Source: Galerina marginata (Eukaryota; Basidiomycota; Agaricomycetes; Agaricales; Galerinaceae). Taken from it: 64,000 nt of DNA. The notes beneath the pieces are model-generated. The model was given only the letters and a program-made list of their open reading frames with translations. It searched no databases and had not been told where the DNA came from. The stretch is from NCBI GenBank assembly GCA_023014335.1, contig JAECYW010000008.1, positions 2,728,001 to 2,792,000 of the forward strand, written 5' to 3'. A program made the position numbers and the translations under genes. This document shows, piece by piece, positions 21,601 through 33,825 of this stretch. Each line of letters opens with the position of its first letter. Within the stretch, counting starts at the first letter, position 1.

Positions 21601-22919
21601 ACACACGGGCTAAGCAGGCAAGAGGGGCTACGTCAGATAACTTACCGACAGAGATGGAAACCGAAACCCCAAGCTGGCTGCCAAGTAGGAAGACCAACCA
21701 GCGCTCCGTACTGCTCGATGACGGAATTTGGGGTGGGTCCCGAAAGGAAGTAGAAATCCAAAACACCGCCTATCATTCTGTATTCTATGAGAGAAACATT
21801 GGACGACGGGGGTGTTAGCAAGAGGATATCGCCTCCAGCAGCACTGAGAGCAAAGGTTAACAGACCATATGTTGGCTGCGAGAGGTTGCGTACCTAAGTA
21901 GAAATACACCATGGGACTGGGACGTATTGGTTGTCGCATCGAACCGATGTTCCAGGTATACTGGATGAGCGCCATAACTAGAATAAAGCTAGATCAAAAC
22001 GCCGTCACGTGGGGAGGAAAGTGAACCAAGGAAACTGACATGTTTTCGTCCACTGGGTCTCCAACATCTCGTGCCCACATTGTTTGAACTGTGCCGCCAA
22101 CGTTCCTCCTGAATCCGGAACTGGCAACAACTTCCCCCAAACCATAGATATTCGTGTTTAATGGGAGTACGGACGCAAGCTGAACGGAAAGCATGGTTAG
22201 AACAGAACCCTGATGCGTGTTGTATAATGACGACAAACCTGTAAATACTGGTCCTCAAATACGAGAGGAAAGGCGTTTAAAGCAGTGGAGTTGTCACTTG
22301 CGATGACAGGAGGTATAGGAGTTTTGGGCAACGATGTGATCCTGGTGTCGAACAGAGGCTCAGCGCGAGGCTGAGAACGACGAGTAATCCAAAACGCAAA
22401 TGGAGACGCCTGATGATTGAAAACTAGATCCGAGGTGCTTTTAGACGATGTGGTGGATGCTGGAGGCCGTTCAACGACCGATTGTGGGACGGTATATTGC
22501 TTATTTGCGGTATCGAAAATGTTGACATGAAGACTACGTCGAAATGGCTCTTGTTTAGGTAATTCAAGGCAACTCGAACGATTTTAGCGACTCACCGCGA
22601 GCTGGTCTCGTAGGTAACTTCAATGGTGAGATCAGACACATCAGCTCCAAATGCGTTGCAAGCAGCGCCTTTCAGGCTTAGCCGAGCAGTAAGGCCGGTG
22701 TTGCTCTCCTTTAGCGAGTTCAATTGGTATCCTGAAAGATAGTGTGTTAAACCCAGGAGGACAAGAGTCGAAAGGAAACACACCCGGGCAGTTCGAAACG
22801 TCAAGACTGTGCGTAATATTGGTACTCAAGCCATCTAGTTGCAACGGTTGAGGTTCAGCTTGAATGAAAATCGTTGGAAGAACTAGACTCCAAGTCAGCC
22901 AGCGATTGTAGCTGAACAT
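18609..22919 (-). CDS. GH31 alpha-glucosidase, secreted
   Basis: A complete GH31 enzyme that removes terminal alpha-linked glucose. About 22 short exons from ATG at 22919 to the stop at 18609 can be followed without a break in frame. N-terminal signal peptide: MFSYNRWLTWSLVLPTIF. The catalytic domain shows YGLGEVVASSG, WNDIDLY, the nucleophile block GIWLDMNEASSFC (second Asp-Met-Asn-Glu unit), the acid/base block GHWLGDN, and PFVGADTCGF. The C-terminal beta part holds HINVHIRDGSAI and ends LNQALSLKWN. One intron near 19180 uses a GC donor (GCGAGT). Several N-x-S/T sites suit an extracellular enzyme. The substrate (maltose, starch ends or trehalose-like) is not decided by sequence alone. Confidence 0.92.
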
Positions 22920-23025
22920 GATTGGGAATATCGAGGAGCAGTTAAGCGACGACCAGTGGGGTAGAAACATTCTTATAAGGATTTTTATTTGCACTATCAC
23001 GCTGTCGCTAATTGTCAGATGCTCC

Positions 23026-23373
23026 TCACGTCACCGACTTCTGAGCGTAACCTCGTGGAATGGCCTCGCCTGAATTTGAAGTTATACTCCGATCGATGAT
23101 GCAGCCAACGCGTAAGGGGATCGGAAGGTAGGATATTTACCAACCCGAATGGTAGGTGGAGTCGGCGTTGTGAGAGAGAAATTGAAATTCGCCTGAAAAT
23201 GAGGCGATATTGATAAGCAGCGACATGGACAAGACTGGACGAACCTGACACGCAGAACTTGGCAAGGTGACTTTTGTTAATACTTTTACTTCTTGAAACG
23301 CAGAGTAAAGTGAATTCTCAGCATTTGCGAGAGCAGAATAAGAAAAGAATATTACTTTGACGAGAGTAAGCAT
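23026..23373 (-). CDS. Small secreted protein, 74 aa
   Basis: Unrecognised. Three exons (23373-23245, 23192-23141, 23069-23026) join in phase. The start looks like a signal peptide (MLTLVKVIFFSYSALANA); the mature part includes VTLPSSACQ and a Thr/Pro-rich stretch FSLTTPTPPTIRVG. The gene ends 107 bases upstream of the GH31 start on the same strand and is divergent from the F-box gene at 23710. It might instead be the remnant of a longer gene. Confidence 0.4.
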
Positions 23374-23709
23374 GGTTCAGAAGGAGAGAAGCGACAGAAC
23401 ATTTATTACATGACAGTTTTCCTGGGAATTTCGGACGAGCATCAGCAAAGTTCACCAGAGTTCACCCCCACAAATGTCGATGAACATTTATGGAGACTGT
23501 GGGGGAGAATAGAAGGCCATAGGATATATTTGACAATGAAGATTCTGCCGTTGTCGTCGTGCGCATGAAGAGCTCGGCGACAACGACGGCGCCGAAAATA
23601 GCGGGATTGTCACGTGATTATCCTCTGAATGACGTAATCTGGTTGGTCGGGTGACCGCGTGTCGCGACGGCTCATTTCGACTCTTTCATTCTCCAACGAC
23701 CAAGTCCTT
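23374..23709. other. Divergent promoter region
   Basis: Lies between the small secreted protein (minus) and the F-box gene (plus). Mixed composition with a GC-rich tract around 23565-23600. No TATA box stands out. Confidence 0.4.
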
Positions 23710-25893
23710 ATGATGAGCAGAAGGACAAGCTCTTCGATTAATGCCGAAATATGTCTTCTCGATACACAAATTCAAACCTTCCAACGGCGAGAGACCGACT
23801 TTCAGCGGCTCATTGACGACCTGCAAAAGTTGAAAGACGAAGTGTCCGACGAACGGAAGGTTGCCGAGGCAAAGAGGAACGAGTTGGAGGCGCAGAAAGT
23901 GCCTATAAATTGGATTCCAACTGAACTTCTCATCCAAATCTTCCTTTCATACACGGATTTCGACTTTGAAGAGCCCACATACCGTCCACCTGTGGTCATC
24001 TCACATGTTTGTTCCAGGTGGCGCAATATTGCTCTTTCGACGCCTCATCTATGGAAGCGTATTATACTTGAAGGCATTGATAAACGAGACGTGGCCCAAA
24101 CATTTTTGAAGCGCTCGGAGGCTGTTCTATTAGAAATCCACTACTCCACCGCACCCAAGGCTGCGCCAACCGAGGAGACTTACCAGATGGTGAAATTTCT
24201 GTCCAATTTCTCACAACACTTCCGTAGGGTGGAAAGTTTGTCCCTTCAGTGTAAGGCTGCCTTAGCTCTCGTCTACATCCTACCGTCGATCAACGACCAC
24301 CTGAAGGACTTTCCTCGACTGCGTCACCTCAATCTTGCCATTACGACTGAAAACCCGTCGTTTATTGAAGCCCCCAACCTCCTGGACAAGGAGCGAGACA
24401 TACTTAAAGAGGTCGAACTTTCCAAACCCATTCTTCCTAGTGACAGTCGACTTGTCCGTCTCCAACTCGAACAAGTCCCCATCTTCAATTTCCCCGTCGC
24501 CTTCATTGAAAATCTGAGATCACTAGAGCTTTCTTATTCTCCGAGAAAGCAATATTCTAGAGACTATTATTATCTCAAAATATCGTCGCTCTGCCGTTTT
24601 CTCTCCCTTACTCCTCGTTTGGAGGAACTGATCCTCGTCAATACGGTTCCGTACTTCGATGTCCGTCTTCCGGATGGTGCGACCGCGGACAACGCAGACC
24701 ACACCCTGATCGAGATGAAGCCAGTGCGACTCAATCATCTGAAGTCGATTGACTGGACATGGCCTTACACCGGAGATGTCCATCGTTTCCTCTCCATGAT
24801 CGACGCCCCAGCCATGGAAAAACTCGATCTCTGGGTTGAAGATCTGGCCCAAAAGCGGAACGACACCCTTTTCCTCAGAGGTTACACCTCCCCTCTCTCG
24901 CCGCACAGATTTATCCGCAGCATCGTTAACTATCCCTCTCTCCGGGACCTCAGTCTCCAATGCGCAGGGGAAGACACGACTTCAAGCGTCCTACGCAAGT
25001 TCTCCTTCCCCGCGCTTGAGAAGGTGGCGTTCACAAACGTCGTCCCCGCAACTCGAACAGATGAAAACCGTCTCCCCGTCCTATCAATATTTCCGCGCCT
25101 AGAATCCATCTTTAGGGACCCCCGGCTTCCCAACGTGACGCATCTCACGCTGTCGCACTTTAAAATCTGCGCGGAAGCTGGGCGAGTTGAGGCCATGTTT
25201 GGGTATATGCCAGTCCTCACATCTCTATCTCTTGATTCCTGTTTGGGAGTTGGAAGACTCATGGAAGGTCTGCAAGAGCAACAAATCGGAGCAAGTAAAC
25301 CAAATCATATCTTCGGAACAGCAGGCGGTGGACGAGAAGGAAAGGAAGCAAGCAGAGGAGTGGGAGGTAGCAGACCACGACGTGGCGTCAAATTTTGTCC
25401 CAGACTCGAGGCCTTGTCATTTTGGGGGTGCCAGGATGTCGATTTTGCAAGCCTCCGTGCGGTCGTTAATTCCAGGAACAGAAGTATCAATGGCTTCGCA
25501 GCAGATGAACTTAGCACCTTTAAAGGGGTATCGCATGCGCCGAATGGAGCAATCCAGACCATCACGCGGGGACCACAGGACAGGAATACGGGCGCGGGGG
25601 TCCATGGTCATACGACGACAGAGGTCGCCAAGATGGGAAGGAAGATTAAACCGTTGAGGAAAGTACGCCGCCAGGCTGCCCAGTTAGGCGAGCCCATGCC
25701 GTCGGGTGCAGAAGGTGCAGCGGAGGCTCCTTCGGCAAATATTACATCGTCGATCGTCGCAATGCAGGAAGCGTTCCAGCCAGCCAGTATTATTTATCTG
25801 CGTGTGGCGAACTGCAAGTTGATACCTCAGGAAGAAGCTATATCCCTCAGGGACCGCGGTGTCGTAGATGTCATCTGGGCTGGTTCGGATTGA
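23710..25893 (+). CDS. F-box protein with N-terminal coiled coil
   Basis: An intronless 728-codon frame. The open frame extends to 23659 but with no ATG before 23710, which is followed at once by a second ATG. Residues about 15-70 form a charged heptad-like coiled coil (ERKVAEAKRNELEAQK). Next is an F-box-like domain, INWIPTELLIQIFLSY through ISHVCSRWRNIALSTPHLWK, then irregular leucine-rich repeats (LRHLNLAI, LRDLSLQC, LTSLSLDSC). F-box proteins of this layout are substrate receptors of SCF ubiquitin ligases; such genes are numerous in mushroom genomes and their targets are unknown. The C-terminal 200 residues are low-complexity, Gly/Arg/Ala-rich. The stop is at 25891-25893. Confidence 0.85.
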   Translation: MMSRRTSSSINAEICLLDTQIQTFQRRETDFQRLIDDLQKLKDEVSDERKVAEAKRNELEAQKVPINWIPTELLIQIFLSYTDFDFEEPTYRPPVVISHVCSRWRNIALSTPHLWKRIILEGIDKRDVAQTFLKRSEAVLLEIHYSTAPKAAPTEETYQMVKFLSNFSQHFRRVESLSLQCKAALALVYILPSINDHLKDFPRLRHLNLAITTENPSFIEAPNLLDKERDILKEVELSKPILPSDSRLVRLQLEQVPIFNFPVAFIENLRSLELSYSPRKQYSRDYYYLKISSLCRFLSLTPRLEELILVNTVPYFDVRLPDGATADNADHTLIEMKPVRLNHLKSIDWTWPYTGDVHRFLSMIDAPAMEKLDLWVEDLAQKRNDTLFLRGYTSPLSPHRFIRSIVNYPSLRDLSLQCAGEDTTSSVLRKFSFPALEKVAFTNVVPATRTDENRLPVLSIFPRLESIFRDPRLPNVTHLTLSHFKICAEAGRVEAMFGYMPVLTSLSLDSCLGVGRLMEGLQEQQIGASKPNHIFGTAGGGREGKEASRGVGGSRPRRGVKFCPRLEALSFWGCQDVDFASLRAVVNSRNRSINGFAADELSTFKGVSHAPNGAIQTITRGPQDRNTGAGVHGHTTTEVAKMGRKIKPLRKVRRQAAQLGEPMPSGAEGAAEAPSANITSSIVAMQEAFQPASIIYLRVANCKLIPQEEAISLRDRGVVDVIWAGSD

Positions 25894-26236
25894 CGGATTC
25901 CTGACAGTTTGAAATCTGCGAGAAATCGTCCCAAATTTGAGTGAACCATGTAGGGATAGAAATAGTCGCTTGGTATCGAGACGTAGTCAGTTACCATGCC
26001 CGACTTGTCCAGGTAGAGAGGTTCTCTGTGCAGACATAAATTTGTTCTCGGTCGTGAAGCACGACCCGAATTCGAATGACTCCTCGGGAGGTAAACTGAA
26101 TCGCTAGACAATCAAATTGAGTTTTGGATCACATTAGGCAGAATGATTTCGACGGGCTAAGTCCGAAAATCAGTGGATTTTGTACGTGACAAACTGACGT
26201 TTGCAGATATATTTAAATGGACATCAATATGAACAC
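25894..26236. other. Intergenic between convergent 3' ends
   Basis: Contains only the 3' regions of the F-box gene (plus) and uridine phosphorylase (minus). No other feature seen. Confidence 0.5.
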
Positions 26237-27814
26237 CTACACAAATTCCCAGACGCTGCCCTCACTGCTCTGCATCCGCTAAAAAAATGAAGCATCAGAA
26301 AATTCGTCATACACGCCGACGACAAAGGCGATAAGTCACTCACACCTTCTGGAATATCTATGTTTACCAGACCGTTCAGAATCCCCTACCAAAGTAGGAT
26401 GCCGAACATATCAATGTCGAGCTTCTTTCAAACGGAAAAATGTGAACCGACGCCCGACCGTCTAGCTTACCTGCGCGGTCCAATTTTCTACCTCCTCCAC
26501 CTGTTGAGGGGTGATAAAATCCTGGGATTTACGAGAAGCGAAAACCATGTGGGCAGCAGCTGCCCTGATGACAGAGTTCGGTAAAGGTGGTGGAGCACGA
26601 TGCAATGGATGTGTGGGGCTGGAGGATTGAGCAATGACGGGAGTAACCGGGCCAGTAGTGAGAGGCGTAGATGCAGCGTTGGTAGAAACAGTCCGGCCAA
26701 CCCAACAAGCTGCTAGATGAAATAGATGGAAGGTTTCCATCTGCGTGTGGCGTGAGTGATCCTGGGTTTTTTTAATTAGCGGATGGACGGTTTACCTCGA
26801 GCGTCGATAGGTTTTCGACTTTCTTTTCCAGATGTTCTATGAGATCCGAATTATGGTCAGGGAATGACGTCTGCCTGCCTTGCGAGGAGTAAAAACTGAA
26901 ATTTGAACATGTGTTGTGCTAAGACTCTCCGGTGGGAATTCCAAAAACTGTTCGACAAACCTGTCAGCAGAAGCGTTTACTGTCCCTGAGATGATAACCG
27001 ACGTAGAGGTCGGCGGTTTCGTAGCTTTAAGAGCCTTAACAATCTGGAATAAGGGTTCAATTTCGACCTCCCAACCTTCTGGAAGTCAAGGGGGGTTCAC
27101 ACCTCCTTGGTCAATTCCTCGTCAGCCGACACCTGGTGATCAAAGAAACGTTTTAAAATTGGATTTCGAAGGGTTTCGACCACACTGACCGGTTTACTAA
27201 TATGGTATGCGGGTTCGTCACAATTCTCTGGGCTGGTAAAGTCGAAATCGACATTTCGAGAGATGGCAACAGACGATTTTGGAACGACAACTGTTCCGGG
27301 GGGTACATCAACAAGCGCACCGCATGACCCTAGCCTTGTTTTCACAGTTCAGTGAAGAGAACGAAACTGCGCATTGCTCAGGACCTAACAATAGCCAAGT
27401 CACCGCTGACGCTTTCTCTGATTTCGCGTACGAAGAAATCCATGTTTGGGCTACCCATACCTATACTTACGATAGATATGGGTGTCCCGTTGTAACGACC
27501 TGTGATCGTTAAAAACCCACGTTCGGAATTCAAGATGAACGGCTTGGGTTGGGCATCGAGAAACGATGCAATAGTATTTGCCCTCGAAGGTGAGCCGACG
27601 GTGACCTGAATTCAATTGGTATCGTTCAAGTATACGCGCGGTTCGGACGCGTTCAAGACGTACAATACGGTTCGCGACTTCCCCTGGGCGCACACCGAGG
27701 TGATACACGCGTTGATCTGCGGTTCGGGGAAAATCTAGACCACAATTGGTTACCGTCCTACTGATATTTCCAAAGATCTGAACACGTACTCGCATCGGTA
27801 AGAGTGTCTTTCAT
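26237..27814 (-). CDS. Uridine phosphorylase (PNP/UDP family)
   Basis: Splits uridine with phosphate into uracil and ribose-1-phosphate in pyrimidine salvage; cytosolic. Nine exons: 27814-27790, 27716-27664, 27605-27385, 27334-27103, 27043-26961, 26895-26796, 26740-26471, 26385-26344 and 26278-26237, giving 355 aa in one frame. Diagnostic blocks in order: VYHLGVRPGEVANRI, VTVGSPSRA (phosphate-binding Arg), GMGSPNMDFFVREIR, RLGSCGALVDVPPGTVVVP, ADSFYSSQGRQTSFPDHN and METFHLFHLAACW, whose Met-Glu-x-x lines the ribose site. A Ser/Pro/Ala-rich insertion after ACW is common in basidiomycete homologues. The last intron uses the strong donor GTGAGT, which decides the C-terminus EGSVWEFV. Confidence 0.9.
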
Positions 27815-30418
27815 TCTCCCGCTAATGGATCTGCGAAAATCTAAGGAAGTATTAGGGCCAGGGTCTTGTTTAAGACGGTGGCGGCTCTAATCAGTTATCC
27901 GTTAGATGTCGGCGGGAGACAACCTTGAGGAGTGACATGAACGTGACAAAATAATAAATGTTGGAACTCCGATGGTACCCGGTCTGCCAGAAGTACCGAT
28001 GCCGTTCGACCCATTTTCCTTGAGGAGAGTGGCAATTCTCTTGAGCTGTCTCCATCAGACCTTTCCGCGGTTGTAAAAAGTAAAAACGAGCTGGTTATCT
28101 CTAACTTTTTCGCGTTTTCCTAGGTCCTCAAGACGTCGTTTTTCAACCCTTGTGCCCTCCCTGATCGAATGTGATATGAACATGACAGATCGACACTACT
28201 GAGGAGGCCAGGTGGCGGAATGTCATTAATATTCGCTCAAGACGACATAGGCCCCGTAATCCGGTTCTACGTCGCCCGTTGCCCAGGGCAGAAGCCCGGG
28301 CGCTCGACATTTCTCGGATAGGCTGAGGCTCCTCTGGGGAATTAAGCAATCCCGGAGTGCCCTGATCGAACCAAATTAAGGCGATTGGCCATTTCGTTGC
28401 CTTATTTTGTTCTATTGTACAGGGCTTAACCTTCGTACCAGTGGCATGGTTTTTTCCACATTTGAAGGAAGGGATAATCATTACCACTCAAGTTGTGAAG
28501 CAATTTTAACTGATCTCGCCTATTAGTATTACCCAAGAGGAAAAGTTTCAGCGTCTTAGCGCTCAGTATTCAAATTATCGTTGACTACAGCTTCAAGTTG
28601 GTTCATCAATTTTTTCACTCCTCGAATCCGCCTTCGTTTTTGCAGGTTCGTTTCAGTTTGAAGGGCCTAAGTGGCGGTGAATCTCCTTTCGAGTGGTTTG
28701 TAATTATGTAACGACAAGGTACAGCGACATATAACCCTGAGTGCGTAGACTCGCGTCGAGTTACGACCACCGTAGTTCAACTTCCATGACCAAGTCGGTG
28801 TCGCTTGGTTTGCCTTCATGATTCCCGCGATTAGGTCAACCGAAAGGATACTAGGCCTAACCACACTTTACGCAACTTGCGTGATGAAGGTGCGCCACCA
28901 TGAGGCGCTTCACTGCACTTAATTTTCTACTCTCAAGGAAGGCTTGATCTCCTTCGACCGTGGTAACTATGTACAAATTCAGGATCACAGTATACGCCCC
29001 GACCCGAAGCATATCCTAGAATTTCAGGTTCAGTGCTACAAGAGAACAGTTGGATCATGATTTAGTGTCTTCACACGTTTGGCGCCGGTGATCGAGTTAC
29101 AGCAATGTTGATCGACAACGTCGTGGATTGGTGACTTCGTCTGCATACCTTGACAACTGTCAGAACGATTGTTGATTCTGTATCAAGTTGGAAAGCTTTT
29201 ACTGACAGTGCAGGACATACGAGGATAGGATGACGGCCTGTCTGTAGCCCGGATCACTCGCTTTTTATCGGCGGGAATTTATTGGTACTTTCAAAATCGA
29301 GAGAGAGGTTGACGAGGTGGGTAGGCCATTCAGGGTAGGAGTCGCGTCTAACTGACATGAAGGATGCTGACTCCACACCAAAGGACCAAATCCGTATCGA
29401 CAGATCCCGATTCCCGTTACTCTCGGAGCCGCAGAATAAACAGGCAGCCCCATTTAAGCACATTGCGCATCCAAGATGATTTCTCTGGACCGAGTGGGAA
29501 ATTTTGTGCAACTGTCTGGAGAGAAATTACAGGTGGGGCCCAAATGTGGTTGGATTTTTTTTTGATCAGCAGCGAATCAGCCTTTGGCGCCCATCTTCTC
29601 TGAGTGATAATAGGAATCTCCCGACCCATTGCCAAGGCACCACACTAACAAATCCGAATTGCCTCAGATCTGATTTGAGATCGCAGATCTGGCTGAGTTG
29701 GGTTGAAACCCCGCAACAAGTTCGCGCTTGTTGAAATTATTTGTCCGTATTTGCTACCTTACGATCGCGCCACAAAAAGCACTGGAAAAGGCCGTGGAGG
29801 CACGAGCGCAATGATCGTGAAACATCACGAGAACCCTTATTTCGATCATTTGGGGTTTTATCGCTTGTGGATTGGTTGCTCTATTTGTTCGACAGTCTAA
29901 CCGCATGAGGGACATCAAGTTCCGGACATCTGGGTAGATTGCAGAATAGGGAAGATGTTTGGCCGGTCTACATACTTTCAGATGTCGAAAATTCTCGGAA
30001 AAGATTCGACGACCTGGTAATCCGCTGACCGTGCCTGTGAGCCTGTGTTACAAGGGTTCATCAAGCGGTGTCATGAGCACCTCGAACCAGATTCGCTCGA
30101 CGATCAAACTGGATTGTTTGCAGAAGCACCCCTTCCTGGGATAATACGTCAACAAGACTGGAGTTGGGAAGAACAAAGGGGGCTTTCCTGGTCGGGTGGT
30201 AGCGAACAGCAAGCATACGGTTGTCCATAAACTCTGCTTGTATCCGCATTTCCTTCCGCCCTTTACCTTTTATCTGAGACATCCTGCGCCTACCGATCAC
30301 ACCGCAAATAGGTTATCCTCTGTGTCCTCTGCTTCCAACTTTCCTCTCTTTATTTCGCGCTTGGCCTACCGATCTTATTCAAATACAAATTATTCTCGCC
30401 CTCTTGCGCAATTCTAGC
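27815..30418. other. 2.6-kb stretch without recognised gene
   Basis: Upstream of both the uridine phosphorylase (minus) and the HMG gene (plus). Open frames here (28143-28487 minus, 29254-29511 minus, 29504-29734 plus) lack domains and splice partners. Pyrimidine-rich DNA from about 30240 to 30410, just before the HMG start, looks like a promoter/leader. Regulatory genes in mushrooms often have long upstream regions. Confidence 0.4.
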
Positions 30419-31948
30419 ATGAGCCGGTACAACAACTATAGCCTGGCGTCGAGTACAAAGTCCTCGAACGGTTTTAATTCGCCGACACTCAAGAGCGACA
30501 GACACGACGAACACGCATCGCAATCAGGATCAGAGGATGGCAGCTACGCGCTTTATGCCGACCCACACAAAATCGAAGCAGACTTCGAAGGTATGAGCGC
30601 CCAGTGATTGAGCTTGCAGGGCTCTATTGACCTTGACTCAGACGAGTCCAACGCCGCATTGACTTCCCAAACACTCAACGCTGACGGCACACCGAAACGC
30701 CCCATGAATGCTTTCATGATTTTTGCTCGACGCAGAAGACCACAGGTCTCCGCGGAAAACCAAGCGATGCGAACCGGGGAAATTAGCAAGATTTTGAGCA
30801 AGGAATGGGTTTCAATGCCTTCGGTGAGATCACTGTACACGGTCTCTTCCTGCTATTTTTGTCTGACATTCCTCCAGTCCGAAAAACAGTTCTATCTCGA
30901 ACAAGCGAAGCAACTGAAAGAAACATTTAACTCGAGATACCCCGACTACGTCTACCGGCGCCGGCCAAACAACTCGAGAAAACGCAGGCGCTCCGACAGC
31001 GGGACGATGAGACCAGTTGACCCGGCGCTCCTCACAGACCAGGGTGACGACTTAGTCGGCAGCGTGGACCTCGAAGCTTCCCCCACTGAGTCTGAGGACC
31101 CTATCGAAGCGGCGTTGCCCTCTCCTTATTCGCGCCAACATTCGGAGTACGGTATCCCCCAGTCCTGCGTTGACCAAACAAAATATGGCCATAGTCACCC
31201 ACGCCCTGCCCACCAGGTTTCTTCAGAACCGCTGTTTCGTTCCAATGGGCACTACGAAACCCGCTTGCAATACGGCGGTTCTGATCGTCTGGGACCTAAT
31301 CTCGGTGGGACCGCTTCGCCGCGTATTCCAGTTACCCATGGAGGTCTTCATTACCCTTACGGACACCCTCCGAGTCACAGTCAATCTCCCACCATCTTTG
31401 GCACTGATCCAGGTAATTCACCCCAAGGCTGGCAAACAAGGGTTGAACGCGTCGAACGGGCAACGACCTCCTGGATTGGTGGCGGTCAGGATCGCGTTCC
31501 GAGCTCGATCGCAAGCCAAAAACAAAGCCCCTACTCATCCGCGAGTTCTTGGTCAAGTTCGAACGAAAATTCTAGCGTCCCACCCAACGCTTCTCCTTCC
31601 TCCCCTAACTACTTTCCCACTCTGAACACCCCTTTCTATCCGAATCAACAGGTTTCTCCGTTCCAATCTAATGTATCAACACCTTCCCCACATTCCGTTC
31701 CACACCACTCACCCTCGTTTGAATCTCTGAACCACCTCCAATCGAGTTCGATGTCCAGGGACTTCACTCCCCGGGGATATGAAACCTCTTCTGTCTCTTC
31801 TGCGAGTTCGTACCCTGTTGCCCGCGATTCGGTGTCGTACTCTCAACGAAGTCTCCCCCCCGTCCAAACTGGGTCAGCTTATCCACAACCATCGTCCTCG
31901 TCGTCGGCGCACGGTCATCCACCTCCGGGATTTTGGTCGAGAGCTTGA
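30419..31948 (+). CDS. HMG-box transcription factor
   Basis: A 474-aa DNA-binding regulator. Exons 30419-30590, 30642-30823 and 30878-31948 join in phase. Intron 1 (51 nt) and intron 2 (54 nt) are multiples of three; intron 1 removes an in-frame TGA at 30605, so unspliced RNA would be cut short. The single HMG box covers residues about 70-145: TPKRPMNAFMIFARRRRP, EISKILSKEW, EKQFYLEQAKQLKETF and SRYPDYVYRRRPNNSRKRRR, the last a nuclear signal. This is the SOX/MATA-type box of fungal mating, sexual-development and stress regulators. The remaining 330 residues are Ser/Pro/Tyr-rich and disordered. Which developmental step it controls cannot be read from sequence. Confidence 0.88.
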
Positions 31949-33825
31949 ATAGAGTTCGTTTCTAGCCTCCTGCACGCTTGAGGGTCTTGTGTTTTGTCGT
32001 ATCCTCTGGTTTCAGGGCTCATAGCTTTTCATTTTATACTGTATTCACTGTATACGTTCTTGCATCCATATATTTTGCATCTCTCGTTTTATATGCTTTC
32101 CGTTTCGTTCATAGTCACATTTATCTCAGAGCATCAGATTTAATTGATTCGCGTTCAATATGCTTCGCGGACTTGGACTCGTGCTGTAAGAACTCAATTG
32201 AAAGGCGACAGCCCTATCAATTGAAGATCAAATATGCTATGCAATTGTATTGAATTTATTTCGATCAACTTGCCGCCGGTAAAAAACCGCTTGAGCATAC
32301 CAATTGTGTTGAACTACATTTGAAATTATTGATCAGCTTGCATTTAATTCATTGAAGTTGCATTGACAACTAAAGTTATGAAGTTTGTATTGAATGCTAT
32401 TTATGGACGCGATCCGGCTTGTCCACTTGATGACATCGTTGGATTCCTTGAGATTGAGATCAAAGTTGCTCAAAATAAGTCCTTGGAATCTGCTTTGATA
32501 CTCTACATGCCAATGGGTCGTCAGCAGGACAACTGGTGCATGCAACTGAATGACAAATACCGTTATCAGGTAGTACTTCACTCGGATTACGAGTTCTCAG
32601 CTCCCACCGTGCCGGCGCCAAAATAGATGCCCGACGCGAACAGCCCGTGACGCGTGAACGCATCCCCCGACTTCCCCAAAATGTATGTAATAAATCCAAG
32701 GTACAAGGAGTCAAGCGTGACCTAGATAGTTGCCGAAAGGCGCATTCATATTATTTTAGCCTCCTTATAGCTCGAGCAACATTGGGCGGGCCCGTCGCTG
32801 CCCGAGGAAAATTCGAAACGCCGTCTTGCGGAAAGACCTATTTACAGCAATGACATATGCGAACCCCACAACCGATATTTCTCACCGATGCTATTACGTT
32901 GAAGTTAAAATTGGATTGAGTTTTCGCACTGGAGTCTGGAGCCAAGGTATTCGGCACTCCGTAAGTACCATATGTATTTGGTATACACCCGAACATCTCT
33001 GAAAGAAAATATCGGGAATCAGTAATATCAACGTTAAATTGGTGAGACTACAGACTTCTAATAGTATTACTATGCAACGAATATTGGCGGCGCTAAAAAC
33101 AATACCCATTCCAGGTCACGTTATTTGGACTTGGATGACTAAGTTGGCTCAGTAAGACTTTCTGAGATTGTTCTGAGAGATAAAGTGACGCTAGCGGCGG
33201 CTAACAAGGTTACTTGAGGCTTAGAAATGGTATTATTGCAATAGGGCTTTGAGAACTATTCTGGGATGATATTCCCTTCTCCTGGCTGGCAAGCAAGTCC
33301 AACGTACAGAGCACAAAGCTTGCAATAGTCATCAAGTTCGTCAAAAGACCGGGATGAGCAGTAAATTCACGTAATTAAAGATTTGCATCCGTTCCTCATC
33401 CGTTTCCTCTAAATTTCTACCATGAAATTTTGTACCTTCTTAGGGAACTTTTTGTAAAAAAAATTCATCTTGGACGAGTCCGAGTAATTTATCTTACAAA
33501 AGTGTAACTCATGGTGGGTTTCAAGAAGGAATGAAATCGTTCCAGCGATGTCGGCTTACTCTGAGGTAACAGGGTTTGTCAATTACTTTCTCGAGATTTC
33601 TTCGCTCTCCAAGTAATCAAGGCACCGGAACGCGGTCCTATGATCGCCGAACCTTAGTTCGCTTATAGAAGTACCCGGTGAACCGAGTAAAAGCTGCTGG
33701 CATTCCTGAGATGACTGGCTTGCGCTGGACCACCATATCCAATTGATAAAGCTTTCCAATCCACCTTGCAAACCGCATCTACGCTCATTGACGTCCATCA
33801 GTATCATTCCAACATCTACACCGTT
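31949..33825. other. 1.9-kb stretch without recognised gene
   Basis: 3' region of the HMG gene, then AT-rich DNA at 32130-32410 with many ATTGAA/CAATTG-like words (see findings). Short frames such as 32363-32626 have no domain content. Promoter of the dienoyl-CoA reductase at its end. Confidence 0.4.

Noticed and set aside
18609..23373. GH31 and the 74-aa secreted protein as one gene
   Set aside because: Each has its own signal peptide and start, and the upstream gene ends in a stop at 23026 before the GH31 ATG.
30605..30607. In-frame TGA in the HMG gene read as a premature stop
   Set aside because: A 51-nt GT-AG intron (30591-30641) removes it and joins the two halves in phase.
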